Of a stretch of DNA of 64,000 bases, positions 16,399-26,728 are shown one piece after another. Source of the DNA: Bradyrhizobium sp. CCBAU 53421 (GTDB lineage Bacteria > Pseudomonadota > Alphaproteobacteria > Rhizobiales > Xanthobacteraceae); the NCBI RefSeq assembly GCF_015291625.1, contig NZ_CP030047.1, forward strand, positions 8,922,501 through 8,986,500. Direction: 5' to 3'. The position numbers and the translations under genes are program-made. The notes under the pieces were generated by a model that was not told the origin of the DNA, did not search any database, and was given only the letters and a program-made list of their open reading frames with translations. Position 1 is the first letter of the stretch; every line of letters begins with the position of its first letter.

Positions 16399-18234
16399 AT
16401 GCCTCGCAAGACGATCCTTCTCATCGGCCTGCTGATTGTCGCCGGCATCCTCTACTTCAAGGACGATATCGAGACGGTGGCGAGCGGCTTCCGCGTCAAG
16501 GTCGTCGACTATCAGCCGCCGGCAAAGACGATATGGCTTGATCAGAATGTCAGCGCCGAACGGCTGCGCTGGTTCTATCACGCCGACCAAGGCACACGGA
16601 CTTTCGGCATTCCCCTTGAATGGTTCATGGCGCTGGAGCAGCCGACGGTCTGGCCGCTGTTCACCGCGGCGCCGCGGCTCAGCGAGACCAATTACCTCGG
16701 CCGCTTCGGCTTTATTCCCGACACCGTGATTCCGGGTAGCCCCGATGCACTGCCGATCGGCTTTGCGCCGAGCGGCCCGATGGCGGACGCCAACGGCGCG
16801 CCGTGGCGCAACCCGCACAGCAAGGCCGACATGAAGGGGGTCGGGCTGACCTGCTCCGCCTGCCACACCGGAAGCTTCAGCTATCGCGGCACCGAAATCG
16901 TGATCGACGGCGGGCCGGCCAACACCAATCTGTTCGAGTTCCAGAAGAGCGTCGGCGTCTCGCTGCTGCTGACGCGGTTCTGGCCAGGCCGCTTCGCGCG
17001 CTTTGCTGACGAGATCCTCGGCAAGGAGGCCAGCCTCGACGAGCGCATGGCGCTGCGCGGCCAGCTCGACCTCGTGCTGAAGCAATACGCCAACATCAAT
17101 TCATTGGAGACCAAGGTCGCCGCCAACAGCGTCGAGGAAGGCTATGCACGGCTCGACGCGCTCAACCGGATCGGCAACCAGGTGTTCTCGATCGACCTGA
17201 ACAATCCGAACAACTACGCCTCGCATTCGGCGCCGGTGCATTTCCCGCGGATCTGGAACGCGCCGTGGTTCAGCTGGGTGCAGTATGACGGCTCGATCAT
17301 GCAGCCGATGGTGCGCAATGCCGGCGAGGCGCTCGGCGTCAGCGCCGAGCTCAATCTGCTCGACGAGTCCAAGGGCCTGTTCAAATCGAGCGCGCGGGTC
17401 GACGTGCTGCACGAGATGGAGCGGATGATCGCCGGCGAGCCGCCCGGGGAGGACAAGGGCTTCGGCGGCCTGGCGTCGCCGAAATGGCCGGAGAACATCC
17501 TGGGGCAGATCAACATGGATCTCGCGAAGACGGGCGGCGGGCTCTACAAGAAGCATTGTGAGAGCTGCCACGGCCCGGCGATCGACAGCAAGGCGCTGCC
17601 TGCGAGCGAAGCCTTTGCGCTGTTCAAGGACAAGAAGCGCTGGATCAAGAACGATGCCGGCCAGCCGTTGCTCGACGTCGAGATGATTCCGATCAGCCAT
17701 ATCGGCACCGACAGCGCGCAGGCCGAGGGCCTTGCGAGCCGCACGGTCGAGACGCCGGCCAATCTGAATATCAAGGACGGCGGATTCGGGCCCGCGCTCG
17801 GCGAACTGGTCGAGAAGACCGTCGACTACTGGTACGATCAGAACAAGATCCCGCCGGAGGATCGCAAGCGCATCAACGGCTATCGGCCGAACGATATCCA
17901 GGCGCCGCCTGCCTACAAGGTCCGGCCGCTCAACGGCATCTGGGCGACCCCGCCCTATCTGCACAACGGATCGGTCCCGACCATCTACGCGCTGCTGTCG
18001 CCGGTGAAGGATCGTCCCCCGACCTTCTATCTCGGCAACCGCGAGTATGATCCCAAGGATCTCGGCTATGTCTGGAAGGACAAGATCAAGAACGCCTTCA
18101 TGCTCGATACCAGCAAACGGGGCAACAGCAATTCCGGACACGAGTTCTCGAACGAGAAGCGCCTCGGCGTGATCGGGCCGGAGCTGAAGGAAGACGAGCG
18201 CCGCGCCCTGATCGAGTTCATCAAGACGCTGTAG
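16399..18234 (+). CDS. Di-haem c-type cytochrome, RoxA/cytochrome-c-peroxidase-like
   Basis: The 611-residue protein has an N-terminal signal anchor (KTILLIGLLIVAGILYF) and two haem-binding motifs, CSACH at residues 152-156 and CESCH at 387-391. The spacing, the pattern WFYHADQGTRTFGIPLEWFMALEQ near 58-81 and the late segment LNGIWATPPYLHNGSVPTIYALLSP resemble the RoxA-like di-haem family (rubber oxygenase relatives and di-haem peroxidases). The enzyme would act in the periplasm. Substrate and reaction are not deducible: either peroxide reduction or oxidative cleavage is possible. No cytochrome maturation genes are adjacent. Confidence 0.78.
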   Translation: MPRKTILLIGLLIVAGILYFKDDIETVASGFRVKVVDYQPPAKTIWLDQNVSAERLRWFYHADQGTRTFGIPLEWFMALEQPTVWPLFTAAPRLSETNYLGRFGFIPDTVIPGSPDALPIGFAPSGPMADANGAPWRNPHSKADMKGVGLTCSACHTGSFSYRGTEIVIDGGPANTNLFEFQKSVGVSLLLTRFWPGRFARFADEILGKEASLDERMALRGQLDLVLKQYANINSLETKVAANSVEEGYARLDALNRIGNQVFSIDLNNPNNYASHSAPVHFPRIWNAPWFSWVQYDGSIMQPMVRNAGEALGVSAELNLLDESKGLFKSSARVDVLHEMERMIAGEPPGEDKGFGGLASPKWPENILGQINMDLAKTGGGLYKKHCESCHGPAIDSKALPASEAFALFKDKKRWIKNDAGQPLLDVEMIPISHIGTDSAQAEGLASRTVETPANLNIKDGGFGPALGELVEKTVDYWYDQNKIPPEDRKRINGYRPNDIQAPPAYKVRPLNGIWATPPYLHNGSVPTIYALLSPVKDRPPTFYLGNREYDPKDLGYVWKDKIKNAFMLDTSKRGNSNSGHEFSNEKRLGVIGPELKEDERRALIEFIKTL

Positions 18235-18287
18235 CGCTCGCCAGTGCTCCATCATAACCGTTGAAGGACGGCGTCGCTTCCGCTCGC

Positions 18288-19832
<1,545 letters not shown>

Positions 19833-20153
19833 CGGTCTCTCCGTTACCTCTCGCAAATCTTGTCGTCAGCGACACCGGCCATGATGCGCCCGACACGCAT
19901 CGAAAGCCAATGCCTATCGGCAAAGTCTTGCACACCAGCGAGTGGAAAGACGCGTCAAAACGGGAGCGGCATGCGCGCCGCACCGGGAATCGACGGCCTG
20001 CCTTATCCGTCACGATAACAACAACTTATAGCTCCATTCTGGGCTTTGCCCTGCGACCGATGTGGCTGCTTCCTCCGCCGCGTCATCGCGTGCTAGATCA
20101 GCACCAACAGGCGCGAGCGCGCTGCCGACAGTGAACGAACCAAGGGCCAAACC
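19833..20153. other. Divergent intergenic region, no gene seen
   Basis: This 321-base gap separates aspA (minus) and the orphan gene at 20154 (plus). It contains a small inverted repeat TGTCG-TCAG-CGACA at 19861-19874, 29 bases before the aspA start, and a weak reverse match to the 62-bp repeat core (GACGCGTCAAAAC near 19950). I see no convincing small coding sequence. Confidence 0.5.
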
Positions 20154-20867
20154 GTGTCCAACAACAATGAAGCGATAGCCATCAAATTCCGCTGCCCGGC
20201 GGAGCTCGAAGGCAAGATTCCGCCGCCGGTGCCTGCGTCATTGGGCCTTCCCGGATGGCTCAAGGCGATGCCGACGCAGGCCTTCAATGCGATGAGCAAT
20301 CGCGAGGAGGATACCGTCAAGCGCTGCCCGCCATTCGTCGATGCGATGACATCGGGTTTCCTGATGCCGCTGATCTGCGACCTCAAGATCGAGAACGGCG
20401 AGATGACATGGGACAACGACCTTCCGTCCGGGGGCGTGCTCGAATTCCCGCGCTCGCCGGTCGGATTCCACGACGAGAGCCAGGTGATCGGCTCGCCGCT
20501 GTTCGAGCAGGACCGCTTCCTCATCAAGTTCGTCAATCTGTGGACCATCGAGGCGCCGCCGGGCTACTCGCTGTTCTTCACGCATCCGGTCAACCGGTTC
20601 GACCTGCCGTTCACCACGCTGACCGGCATGGTCGATTGCGACCTGTTTCACGACAGCTGGATCCACTTCCCGGCACGCTGGCACGACACCAATTTCAGCG
20701 GCGTGTTGCCCAAGGGCACGCCGGTCGCGCAATGCTTCCCGGTGAAGCGCGAGAACTGGGTCGCGCAGACCGCTCCGATGACACCGGATGAAACATCGCG
20801 CGCGCAGGAACTGTCCAACCGGATGGCCCGCGAGCCCGGCCTCTATCGCCGGCAGTTTCGGACGTAG
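20154..20867 (+). CDS. Uncharacterised protein (possible DUF6065 family)
   Basis: The 237-residue product begins at a GTG with CAAGGG upstream. It has no signal peptide or membrane segment. Visible traits are a proline-rich early stretch (KIPPPVPASLGLPGWLKAMP), a repeatedly aromatic middle (FTHPVNRFDLPFTTLTGMVDCDLF, HDSWIHFPARWHDTNF) and PKGTPVAQCFPVKRENW. The last resembles proteins listed as DUF6065, which I recall only loosely. It is probably cytoplasmic and globular with a beta-rich core. There are no informative neighbours. Confidence 0.7.
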   Translation: MSNNNEAIAIKFRCPAELEGKIPPPVPASLGLPGWLKAMPTQAFNAMSNREEDTVKRCPPFVDAMTSGFLMPLICDLKIENGEMTWDNDLPSGGVLEFPRSPVGFHDESQVIGSPLFEQDRFLIKFVNLWTIEAPPGYSLFFTHPVNRFDLPFTTLTGMVDCDLFHDSWIHFPARWHDTNFSGVLPKGTPVAQCFPVKRENWVAQTAPMTPDETSRAQELSNRMAREPGLYRRQFRT

Positions 20868-20910
20868 GGTGGGTGCGCGAGACGGCGGTGCGGCGCGCTT
20901 CCCTCCCTTC

Positions 20911-20936
20911 GTCGTCCCTGCGCAAGCAGGGACGAC
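20911..20936. repeat. Short palindrome of the GTCGTCCC family
   Basis: GTCGTCCCTGC-GCAA-GCAGGGACGAC forms an 11-bp stem. The same arm occurs in the element at 45928-46046. It lies just downstream of the orphan gene and may end its transcript. Confidence 0.65.
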
Positions 20937-20987
20937 ACCAAGTGTGTGGCGCGCTCCTGAGCAAGCTCGGTGTCATCACCCGCGAAA

Positions 20988-22165
20988 GCGAGGGCTTTGC
21001 GAAAGTCGAACAGCTCGACGGGGCCGGACGGCTGTTGTTTGGGCCGGTTAGCGGCTGGACGGGCCAGCCATGATGGCTGGGTGCCTCGTTTGGTTAGGCG
21101 ATGTGGGGTGGCGTCCTGGCCCATCGCTGGAGATTGATCGCGGTCGCGGCGAGCTGGAAAGCTGCGGCATTGCGTATCAGGCCCCGATAGCGGGCACGCG
21201 CAAGGCCGTAGACGCGCTTGAGCAATGCGAACAACGGTTCGATCGGCGCGCGTCGATGCGAGATGACCGCGTTACGACGCACCGCCCAAGGCCCCAAGCG
21301 AAGCCAGCGGTTGTGTCTGCGCATAATGCCGTCGCGAATATCCATCTGCTTCAGCCGCCCACGTCGCGCGATGGTATCGTAGGCTTTGTCAGCGTAGACT
21401 GTTGCCTCGTCGCCGCAGATCAGCTCGTCGGCGGGCACGGTGTCGTTGACATTGGCTGGCGTAAAGGCAAGGCGCCGGATGATGCGACTGCCTTGGTCCA
21501 TCGCCACGTGCATCTTGTAGCCGAAGGCATATTTGCCGTCCTTCCTGGTCCAGGCGGCGTCAGGATCGTGAGGGCTTTTGACCAGCTTGCTGGCGGGGCG
21601 CCCGTCCGCATCCGGGGGCAAATCGGGATCCGGTGGTTCGGGCGGATTAACCGCCGAGCGGATCAGCGAAGCGTCAATCAATGTGCCGCGCTTCAAGACG
21701 AAGCCGGACTTCTCGATCTGCGCCGTAATCAGGGCAAAAGCGCGCTCCGCCAGCCCGCTCCTGGCCAGCTGTTCGCGGAAACGCCACAGCGTGGAATGAT
21801 CCGGTACCGGCTCACTCAGCGACAGGCCCAGGAAGCGCCGGAACGACAGGCGGTCCACCAGCGCCTCCTCAAGGCCCGGATCGGACAACCCATACCATTG
21901 CTGCAGCAACAGCGCCTTAAACAGCGCCAGCGACGGGTAAGCGGGCGCTCCCATCGACCCGCTACGCAAGCCGCTCAGCAGCGCTTCAATCGCGCTCCAG
22001 TCGACCAGTTCCGATACTCGCTGCAAAGGCGCGTTGGCTCGAGCCGCGTCATTCACCAGCCCGTCGGTAAAGCTCAATTGACCAATCTGCCGCTCCGCCA
22101 TCCGTTCCTCCGGCGAATCCTTCACCAAAGAGAATCATCCCGGCAGACTTCTGCAAAGCCCTCGC
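20988..22165 (-). mobile_element. IS5-family insertion sequence in a palindromic repeat
   Basis: The element is 1178 bases. Its ends match over 18 of 20 bases: GCGAGGGCTTTGCGAAAGTC on the left and, inverted, GCGAGGGCTTTGCAGAAGTC on the right. It is flanked by GAAA on both sides (20984-20987 and 22166-22169), consistent with a 4-bp target duplication, the size usual for the IS5 group. Because flank and terminus share bases, a 6- or 8-bp duplication cannot be fully excluded. Removing the element and one GAAA restores the hairpin ATCACCCGC-GAAA-GCGGGTGAT. Confidence 0.85.
21094..22101 (-). CDS. IS5-family transposase
   Basis: The 335-residue DDE transposase appears intact. The N-terminal DUF772-like part includes FKALLLQQWYGLSDPGLEEALVDRLSFRRFLGL. 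Candidate catalytic residues are Asp in LIDASLIRSA, Asp in YADKAYDT and Glu in APIEPLFALLKR. The ATG at 22101 follows GGAGGAACGG; a TTG further upstream would add nine residues. No frameshift is visible, so the element may still be mobile. Confidence 0.88.
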   Translation of the reverse strand: MAERQIGQLSFTDGLVNDAARANAPLQRVSELVDWSAIEALLSGLRSGSMGAPAYPSLALFKALLLQQWYGLSDPGLEEALVDRLSFRRFLGLSLSEPVPDHSTLWRFREQLARSGLAERAFALITAQIEKSGFVLKRGTLIDASLIRSAVNPPEPPDPDLPPDADGRPASKLVKSPHDPDAAWTRKDGKYAFGYKMHVAMDQGSRIIRRLAFTPANVNDTVPADELICGDEATVYADKAYDTIARRGRLKQMDIRDGIMRRHNRWLRLGPWAVRRNAVISHRRAPIEPLFALLKRVYGLARARYRGLIRNAAAFQLAATAINLQRWARTPPHIA

Positions 22166-22302
22166 GAAAGCGGGTGATCCAGTATTCCAGAGACGGCTGC
22201 GCTTGAACCGAGAAGCCGCGGCGTACTGGATCGCCCGGTCGAGCCGGGCGATGACAGATGAGGATGAGGTTACAGCCAGCGACACGACTTGCCCGAGCTT
22301 TG

Positions 22303-23139
22303 CTAGCTCAGAAACTTCGCAGCCGCGCTGGGACGGAAGAAGAAGCGGCCGTGCGATGACATGACCAGCGCGGACGTGGTGCGGCCGAGCATTTGCGGCC
22401 GGCCGCGCAACGCCAGACGCAGATTGGCTTCGCCGGCGGCGCGGTCACCCATCTCCAGAAGGCAGGCAGAGAAGCTGGTCCGCGTCAGGGGATCGTCGGG
22501 GCGCTGCGCCAGCACCTGACGGTAGAGATCCGCCGCAGCCGCGTACTCGCCATCGAGCAGCAACACGCGCGCCAGCGCGGCCAGGATGTCGGGGTGTCCC
22601 GGCGCCACCGTGCGCAGCTTCTCCAGAATCTCCCGCGCCCGGCCGCGCTCATTGCGATGCGGCAGGATCTGGGCGAGCAGCAGCTGCAATTCGAGGCTCG
22701 CGGGCGCGAGCGCAAGCGCACTATCGATCACGGCAACCGCCTCGTCGAAGCGGCCGGCCGCGGCCAATTGCCCGGCCAACTCCTGAAATGCGGGAAGGAA
22801 CGGCGGCCGCCGCGCGGTAGTCCGCCGCAACACATCGATCGCCTCGCTGCGCCGGCCGGCGCCGGCGAGCGCCGCGCCGAGCAGGGTCTCGAGGCCGGCA
22901 TCCTCGACGCGGCGCGTGGCGCGCTCCAGCGGCGCGATCGCCTCCTCGTTGCGCCTCTGGGCCATCAGCGCCCGTGCCAGGATCGCGGCCGCGCCGACAT
23001 CGGTCCGGTTTGCCTTCAACACCTCCGCCGCCAGCCGCTCGGCTTCGACGACCTGCCCCATCTGCAACGCGACGACAGCGCGTTGCAAAGTCGGGGACGG
23101 GCTGGGCCCGCGATGGGAAGGAGGCGGAGGTTTCGGCAT
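22303..23139 (-). CDS. Tetratricopeptide-repeat protein
   Basis: The 278-residue product is a chain of TPR-like helix pairs: LQRAVVALQMGQVVEAERLAAEVL, ILARALMAQRRNEEAIAPLERAT, LLGAALAGAGRRSEAIDVLRRT and later similar units up to about residue 240. It starts with a proline-rich stretch (PKPPPPSHRGPSPSP) and has no signal peptide, so it is probably cytoplasmic. TPR proteins act as scaffolds, and no partner can be named. Starts at 23139 (ATG) or 23151 (GTG) are both possible. Confidence 0.8.
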   Translation of the reverse strand: MPKPPPPSHRGPSPSPTLQRAVVALQMGQVVEAERLAAEVLKANRTDVGAAAILARALMAQRRNEEAIAPLERATRRVEDAGLETLLGAALAGAGRRSEAIDVLRRTTARRPPFLPAFQELAGQLAAAGRFDEAVAVIDSALALAPASLELQLLLAQILPHRNERGRAREILEKLRTVAPGHPDILAALARVLLLDGEYAAAADLYRQVLAQRPDDPLTRTSFSACLLEMGDRAAGEANLRLALRGRPQMLGRTTSALVMSSHGRFFFRPSAAAKFLS

Positions 23140-23360
23140 GCGGCCCGTCACGAGATGGTTTTCCCAGCCGTTATCACTGCCGCCGACGGAGCGTCCAGCG
23201 AAAGTCGCACCCCTGCACCGAGATACCGCCCGGTTCCAGCGGCGCCCGCACGGGCAGATGTGATGCAGGCGACAGGCGCAGAACCACGCTCTCCTGCCCG
23301 ATTTTTCGACTGCTTAACCTATTCGACCTAGCCTGAACTGCCGAAACAGGGCCCGGCTTG

Positions 23361-24614
23361 ATGTTCGCAACTACCCTCGAAGCAATTCGGTCGACCACGT
23401 CGAAACGGACCGCCTACATCCGCGGCATCCTCGCGCTGCTGGTCATCGCCATCGTCTTCAAGGCGGTGTGGCTTGCTCAGGTGGGGCTCGGGCATGGCCG
23501 CGAGCTCGTCGACTTCGCCGCCTTCTACATCACCGCAAAGCTGGTGTGGCTCGGCACCGTGGATCAGGCCTATCAGTTCGCGAAGCTCATCGTCATCCAA
23601 CGGGAAGCCTCGGGCGGACACGACGGCTTCATGTCGTGGACCTATCCGCCGCAATTCAGCCTGCTGCTGGCGCCGTTCGCGCTGATTCCGGTCGGGATTG
23701 CCTATCTGTTGTTCGCCGCCTCCACGCTGGCGCTTTACCTTGCCGTGCTGCGCCGTCTCGCAGGCGATAACTTCGTGCTCGTGCTCATCGTGTTCTTTCC
23801 GACGATCGGGATCACGCTGGCATGCGGACAGAACGGCCTGCTGACGGCCGCGCTGATCGGAATGGCCTGCCTGTTCTTTGAAGAGCGGCCGATCCTCGCC
23901 GGGGCGGCCCTCGGCCTGATGATCATCAAGCCGCATCTCGCGATCGCGTTGGCGGTCTACGCCGTCCTGCGGCGTTCCTGGATCGTCGTGATCACGGCGG
24001 CGGCCGTCGTGCTGATCAGCTCGGCAATCTGCACCGCGGTGTTCGGCGTGGAGATCTGGAGCGCGTTCCTGCAGAGCGTGCGCGATTCGTCGGTGTTCCT
24101 GGAGCACGGAAATTACCCGATGCATCGCATGATCTCGATCTATGCCGCGCTGCGCACGGCAGGGCTGTCGGCGTCGGCAGCGTTTGTCGCCCAGGCCGCC
24201 GTCGCGGTCCTGGCACTCGCCGTCGTCCTCATCGCCGCCTATCGGACGATGCCGACGCGCGAGCGGCTCGGCCTCGTCGCGATCGTGTCGATCTGCATCA
24301 GCCCCTACGCTTACGATTACGACTTTCTGATCTTCAGCGTCGGCCTCGCGCTGTTGTTGCCGGCGCTGCTGGCGAGCGCACGGGAGTGGGAACGAGGCGT
24401 CATCTACGCCTTGCCGGTCCCGATCGGAGCGTTTGGCTACCTGCAAGCTATGCAGATGGCGTCCTCCCACAACGGCGAACAGGCGCTCAGCGTGCTCTCG
24501 ATCGGCGGCTTTGCGATCATTCCGCTGATCGCGCTCATTGTCGGGATCGTGCTGCTGCGCAGTTCAGGGACGGAAGCAGTCGGCGGATCGACGGTCAGAT
24601 GCGCATCCGCTTGA
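23361..24614 (+). CDS. Polytopic membrane glycosyltransferase, GT87/DUF2029-like
   Basis: The 417-residue protein has roughly eight or more hydrophobic segments. An N-terminal loop with the pattern VDFAAFYITAKLVWLGTVDQAYQF is typical of GT87/DUF2029 enzymes, where the acidic residue is thought catalytic, and an ensuing loop reads MSWTYPPQFSLLLAPFALIP. GT-C enzymes transfer sugars from polyprenyl-phosphate donors on the outer face of the membrane. Its 3' end overlaps the convergent dprE2-like gene by 20 bases. I infer it could use the polyprenyl-phosphate pentose made by the neighbouring genes, which is untested. ATG 23361 is preceded by an in-frame TTG. Confidence 0.78.
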   Translation: MFATTLEAIRSTTSKRTAYIRGILALLVIAIVFKAVWLAQVGLGHGRELVDFAAFYITAKLVWLGTVDQAYQFAKLIVIQREASGGHDGFMSWTYPPQFSLLLAPFALIPVGIAYLLFAASTLALYLAVLRRLAGDNFVLVLIVFFPTIGITLACGQNGLLTAALIGMACLFFEERPILAGAALGLMIIKPHLAIALAVYAVLRRSWIVVITAAAVVLISSAICTAVFGVEIWSAFLQSVRDSSVFLEHGNYPMHRMISIYAALRTAGLSASAAFVAQAAVAVLALAVVLIAAYRTMPTRERLGLVAIVSICISPYAYDYDFLIFSVGLALLLPALLASAREWERGVIYALPVPIGAFGYLQAMQMASSHNGEQALSVLSIGGFAIIPLIALIVGIVLLRSSGTEAVGGSTVRCASA

Positions 24615-25341
24615 AGATCGCTTCCGGCAGCGCGCAGATGATGGTCATCACCAGCCAGAACCGCCTCGCCACATAGATGACGTCGCGCGGCCTCGTCACG
24701 TCGGCGCGGTAGATGTCCTCAGCAACCCGGTCCGGCTCGACGGTCAGGGGCGCCGGCAGCTTCATGTGCGCCGTCATCTTGGTGCGCACAAATCCGGGCT
24801 TCACGGTGACGACGCGGACCTTGCCCGCGAGCGCCAGGCGGTTGCGCAGGCCGGACAGGAATTGCGTGAAGCCGGCCTTGGCCGCGCCATAATAATAGTT
24901 CGACGCCCGCCCGCGATCGCCGGCGACCGAGCTGACCCCGACGATCGTGCCCGAGCCGCGCGCCGCAAAGGCTTGCGCGAACTGCTCGAGCAACAGGCTC
25001 GGTGCCTCAAAGTTGGTGCGGATGATGGTCGTCGCAAACTCGGGATCGGTCTCGGCCCGCTGCTGATCACCGAGCTCGCCGACAACGCACACGACGGTGT
25101 CGGGGAGCACGGGCAGGCCGGCGACGAAACCGGCGAGCTGTCCGGTCTGCAGCACGTCGATTGACTGAACCGTTATCTCGACGCCGCTTCGCGTCCCGAT
25201 ATCGTCGGCATTACGCTGCGCGGCTTCGAGATCGCGGGCGGCGAGCGTCACGCGCCAGCCTTCTTTCGCATAGCGCAGCGCGGTGGCGTGCCCAATATCC
25301 GAGCTGCCGCCGATCACCAGAATTGATTTCGTGCCGGTCAT
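24595..25341 (-). CDS. DprE2-like SDR (decaprenylphosphoryl-2-keto-erythro-pentose reductase)
   Basis: The 248-residue SDR has the cofactor motif VIGGSSDIGHATA, an NNAG-region variant CVVGELGD and the catalytic Tyr/Lys in SNYYYGAAKAG, followed by FLSGLRNRLALAGKVRVVTVKPGFVRTKMTAHM. These resemble mycobacterial DprE2 (SNYxYGxAKAG, RPGxVRTxM). It would use NADH to reduce the keto intermediate made by DprE1, giving polyprenylphosphoryl-arabinose. Its start overlaps the dprE1 stop by one base (TGATG), indicating coupling. Confidence 0.85.
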   Translation of the reverse strand: MTGTKSILVIGGSSDIGHATALRYAKEGWRVTLAARDLEAAQRNADDIGTRSGVEITVQSIDVLQTGQLAGFVAGLPVLPDTVVCVVGELGDQQRAETDPEFATTIIRTNFEAPSLLLEQFAQAFAARGSGTIVGVSSVAGDRGRASNYYYGAAKAGFTQFLSGLRNRLALAGKVRVVTVKPGFVRTKMTAHMKLPAPLTVEPDRVAEDIYRADVTRPRDVIYVARRFWLVMTIICALPEAIFKRMRI

Positions 25342-26726
25342 CAGATTCCAAGCCGTGCTGAAAGATGCGACGCAAGGCGCGTGGCCGCCCCGGTCTGCTG
25401 GCGGATGTCCCGCAAGGCCGCGAGGCCGGGATATCCGGATTCGAATGTCGCGCGGGATTGCCGCGCGTCCTTGGCAAGGTAGAGCCGGCCGCCGGCATCG
25501 ACCACCAGCGCGTCGAGCTCATCAAGAAACGCGAACAGCGTATCGCTGATCGGAAAGTCCATCGTCAGAGTGTAGCCGCGCAGCGGAAACGACATCGGTC
25601 CGCCGCCGTCGCCGAGCTGCTTGAGCACCGCAAGAAACGACGCATCGCCGCGCCGGGATACCCGATCCAGAATGTCGGCAAGCACGCGACGTGCGTGCTT
25701 GAGCGGGATCACGCATTGATATTGCACGAAGCCGCGCCGGCCGTAGATCCTGTTCCAATCGGAGATCGCATCGAGCGGGAAGAAGTACGGATGCCAATGG
25801 ACGAGCCGCTGCTTACCCTGATGCGCAGCACCGCGGCGGAAATACAGCTCGTTGAATGCCCGCATCGACGTGCGATTGAGCAACCATCCGGGAAACAGCT
25901 CCGGCACCGACAACCGCGACGCACGAAGGCTGGGAAAGGCCTCGAGGTCGGGCCGCAGCATCTCCATGTCGCGGCGCGTGGCATGCTCGGCCAGATAGAC
26001 CAGCGAGCGTCCGAGCGCCGCGCCGCGCGCAAGGCAGTCGATCCAGGCCACCGAATAGGTGGAGGACGCGTTGCTTTCCAACTGATCGATCGCCGCGTCG
26101 AGATTGCCGGCGACGCGTGTGTCCTGCCGCAGCCAGGCGGTCTCGATCGGGAGCAGTTGCAATGTCGCGTCGAGGATCATGCCGGTCAGGCCCATGCCGC
26201 CCAGCGTCGCCGCGAACAGCGCGGCATTTTCCGACCTCGAGCAAGAGACGATCTCGCCGCCCGGCAGCGCGAGGCGGAATGAGCAGACGATCGTGCCGAA
26301 GCCGCCGTCGCGATGGTGGTTCTTGCCGTGCACGTCGGCCGCGATCGCGCCTCCGACCGTCACGAATTTGGTGCCGGGCACGACTTTCAGGAAGAAGCCG
26401 CGCGGCTCGAACGCGGCAAGAATGTCGGCGATGGTCACGCCGGCTTCGACCGTCAATTGGGCGGTCGCCGCATCGAAGCTTCGCATCCGGTTCAGGCCGC
26501 GCGAGGAAATCGTGGCTTGCGTGCCGATCGCCGCATCGCCATAGGCGCGGCCCGCCCCGCGCGCGATGACACCGGACCGCGCCAGCAGTTGACCCCGTGC
26601 GTCACCGGGTGTCTGCGGCGCCAGCAATTCGGTCGACAGCTTGGGATAGTTGCCCCAGCCGGAGAGGCGCGTCTCACCCGGATTGGAGGGCGCTGTCGCG
26701 CGTTTTGGTAAGGCGGCCGCCGGCAT
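25341..26726 (-). CDS. DprE1-like FAD oxidoreductase (decaprenylphosphoryl-ribose 2'-oxidase)
   Basis: The 461-residue VAO-type flavoprotein contains the FAD-binding string [21 protein letters not shown], with His133 at the position I recall for the flavin-contact His of M. tuberculosis DprE1 ([20 protein letters not shown]). The C-terminal substrate domain has [17 protein letters not shown] and [11 protein letters not shown], with Lys419. The Mtb Cys387 position is Thr388 here. It should oxidise the C2 hydroxyl of polyprenylphosphoryl-ribose. It is the middle gene of a tight operon with ubiA and the dprE2-like gene. Confidence 0.87.
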   Translation of the reverse strand: [461 protein letters not shown]

Positions 26727-26728
26727 CG

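Larger units (their letters stand above)
20971..22256. repeat. Dispersed palindromic repeat split by the IS
   Basis: Left fragment 20971-20987 (TGTCATCACCCGCGAAA) and right fragment 22166-22256 (ending CCGGGCGATGACA) together form a roughly 104-base element with TGTCATC / GATGACA ends and hairpins at both ends. The IS lies in the loop of the left hairpin. Confidence 0.75.
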
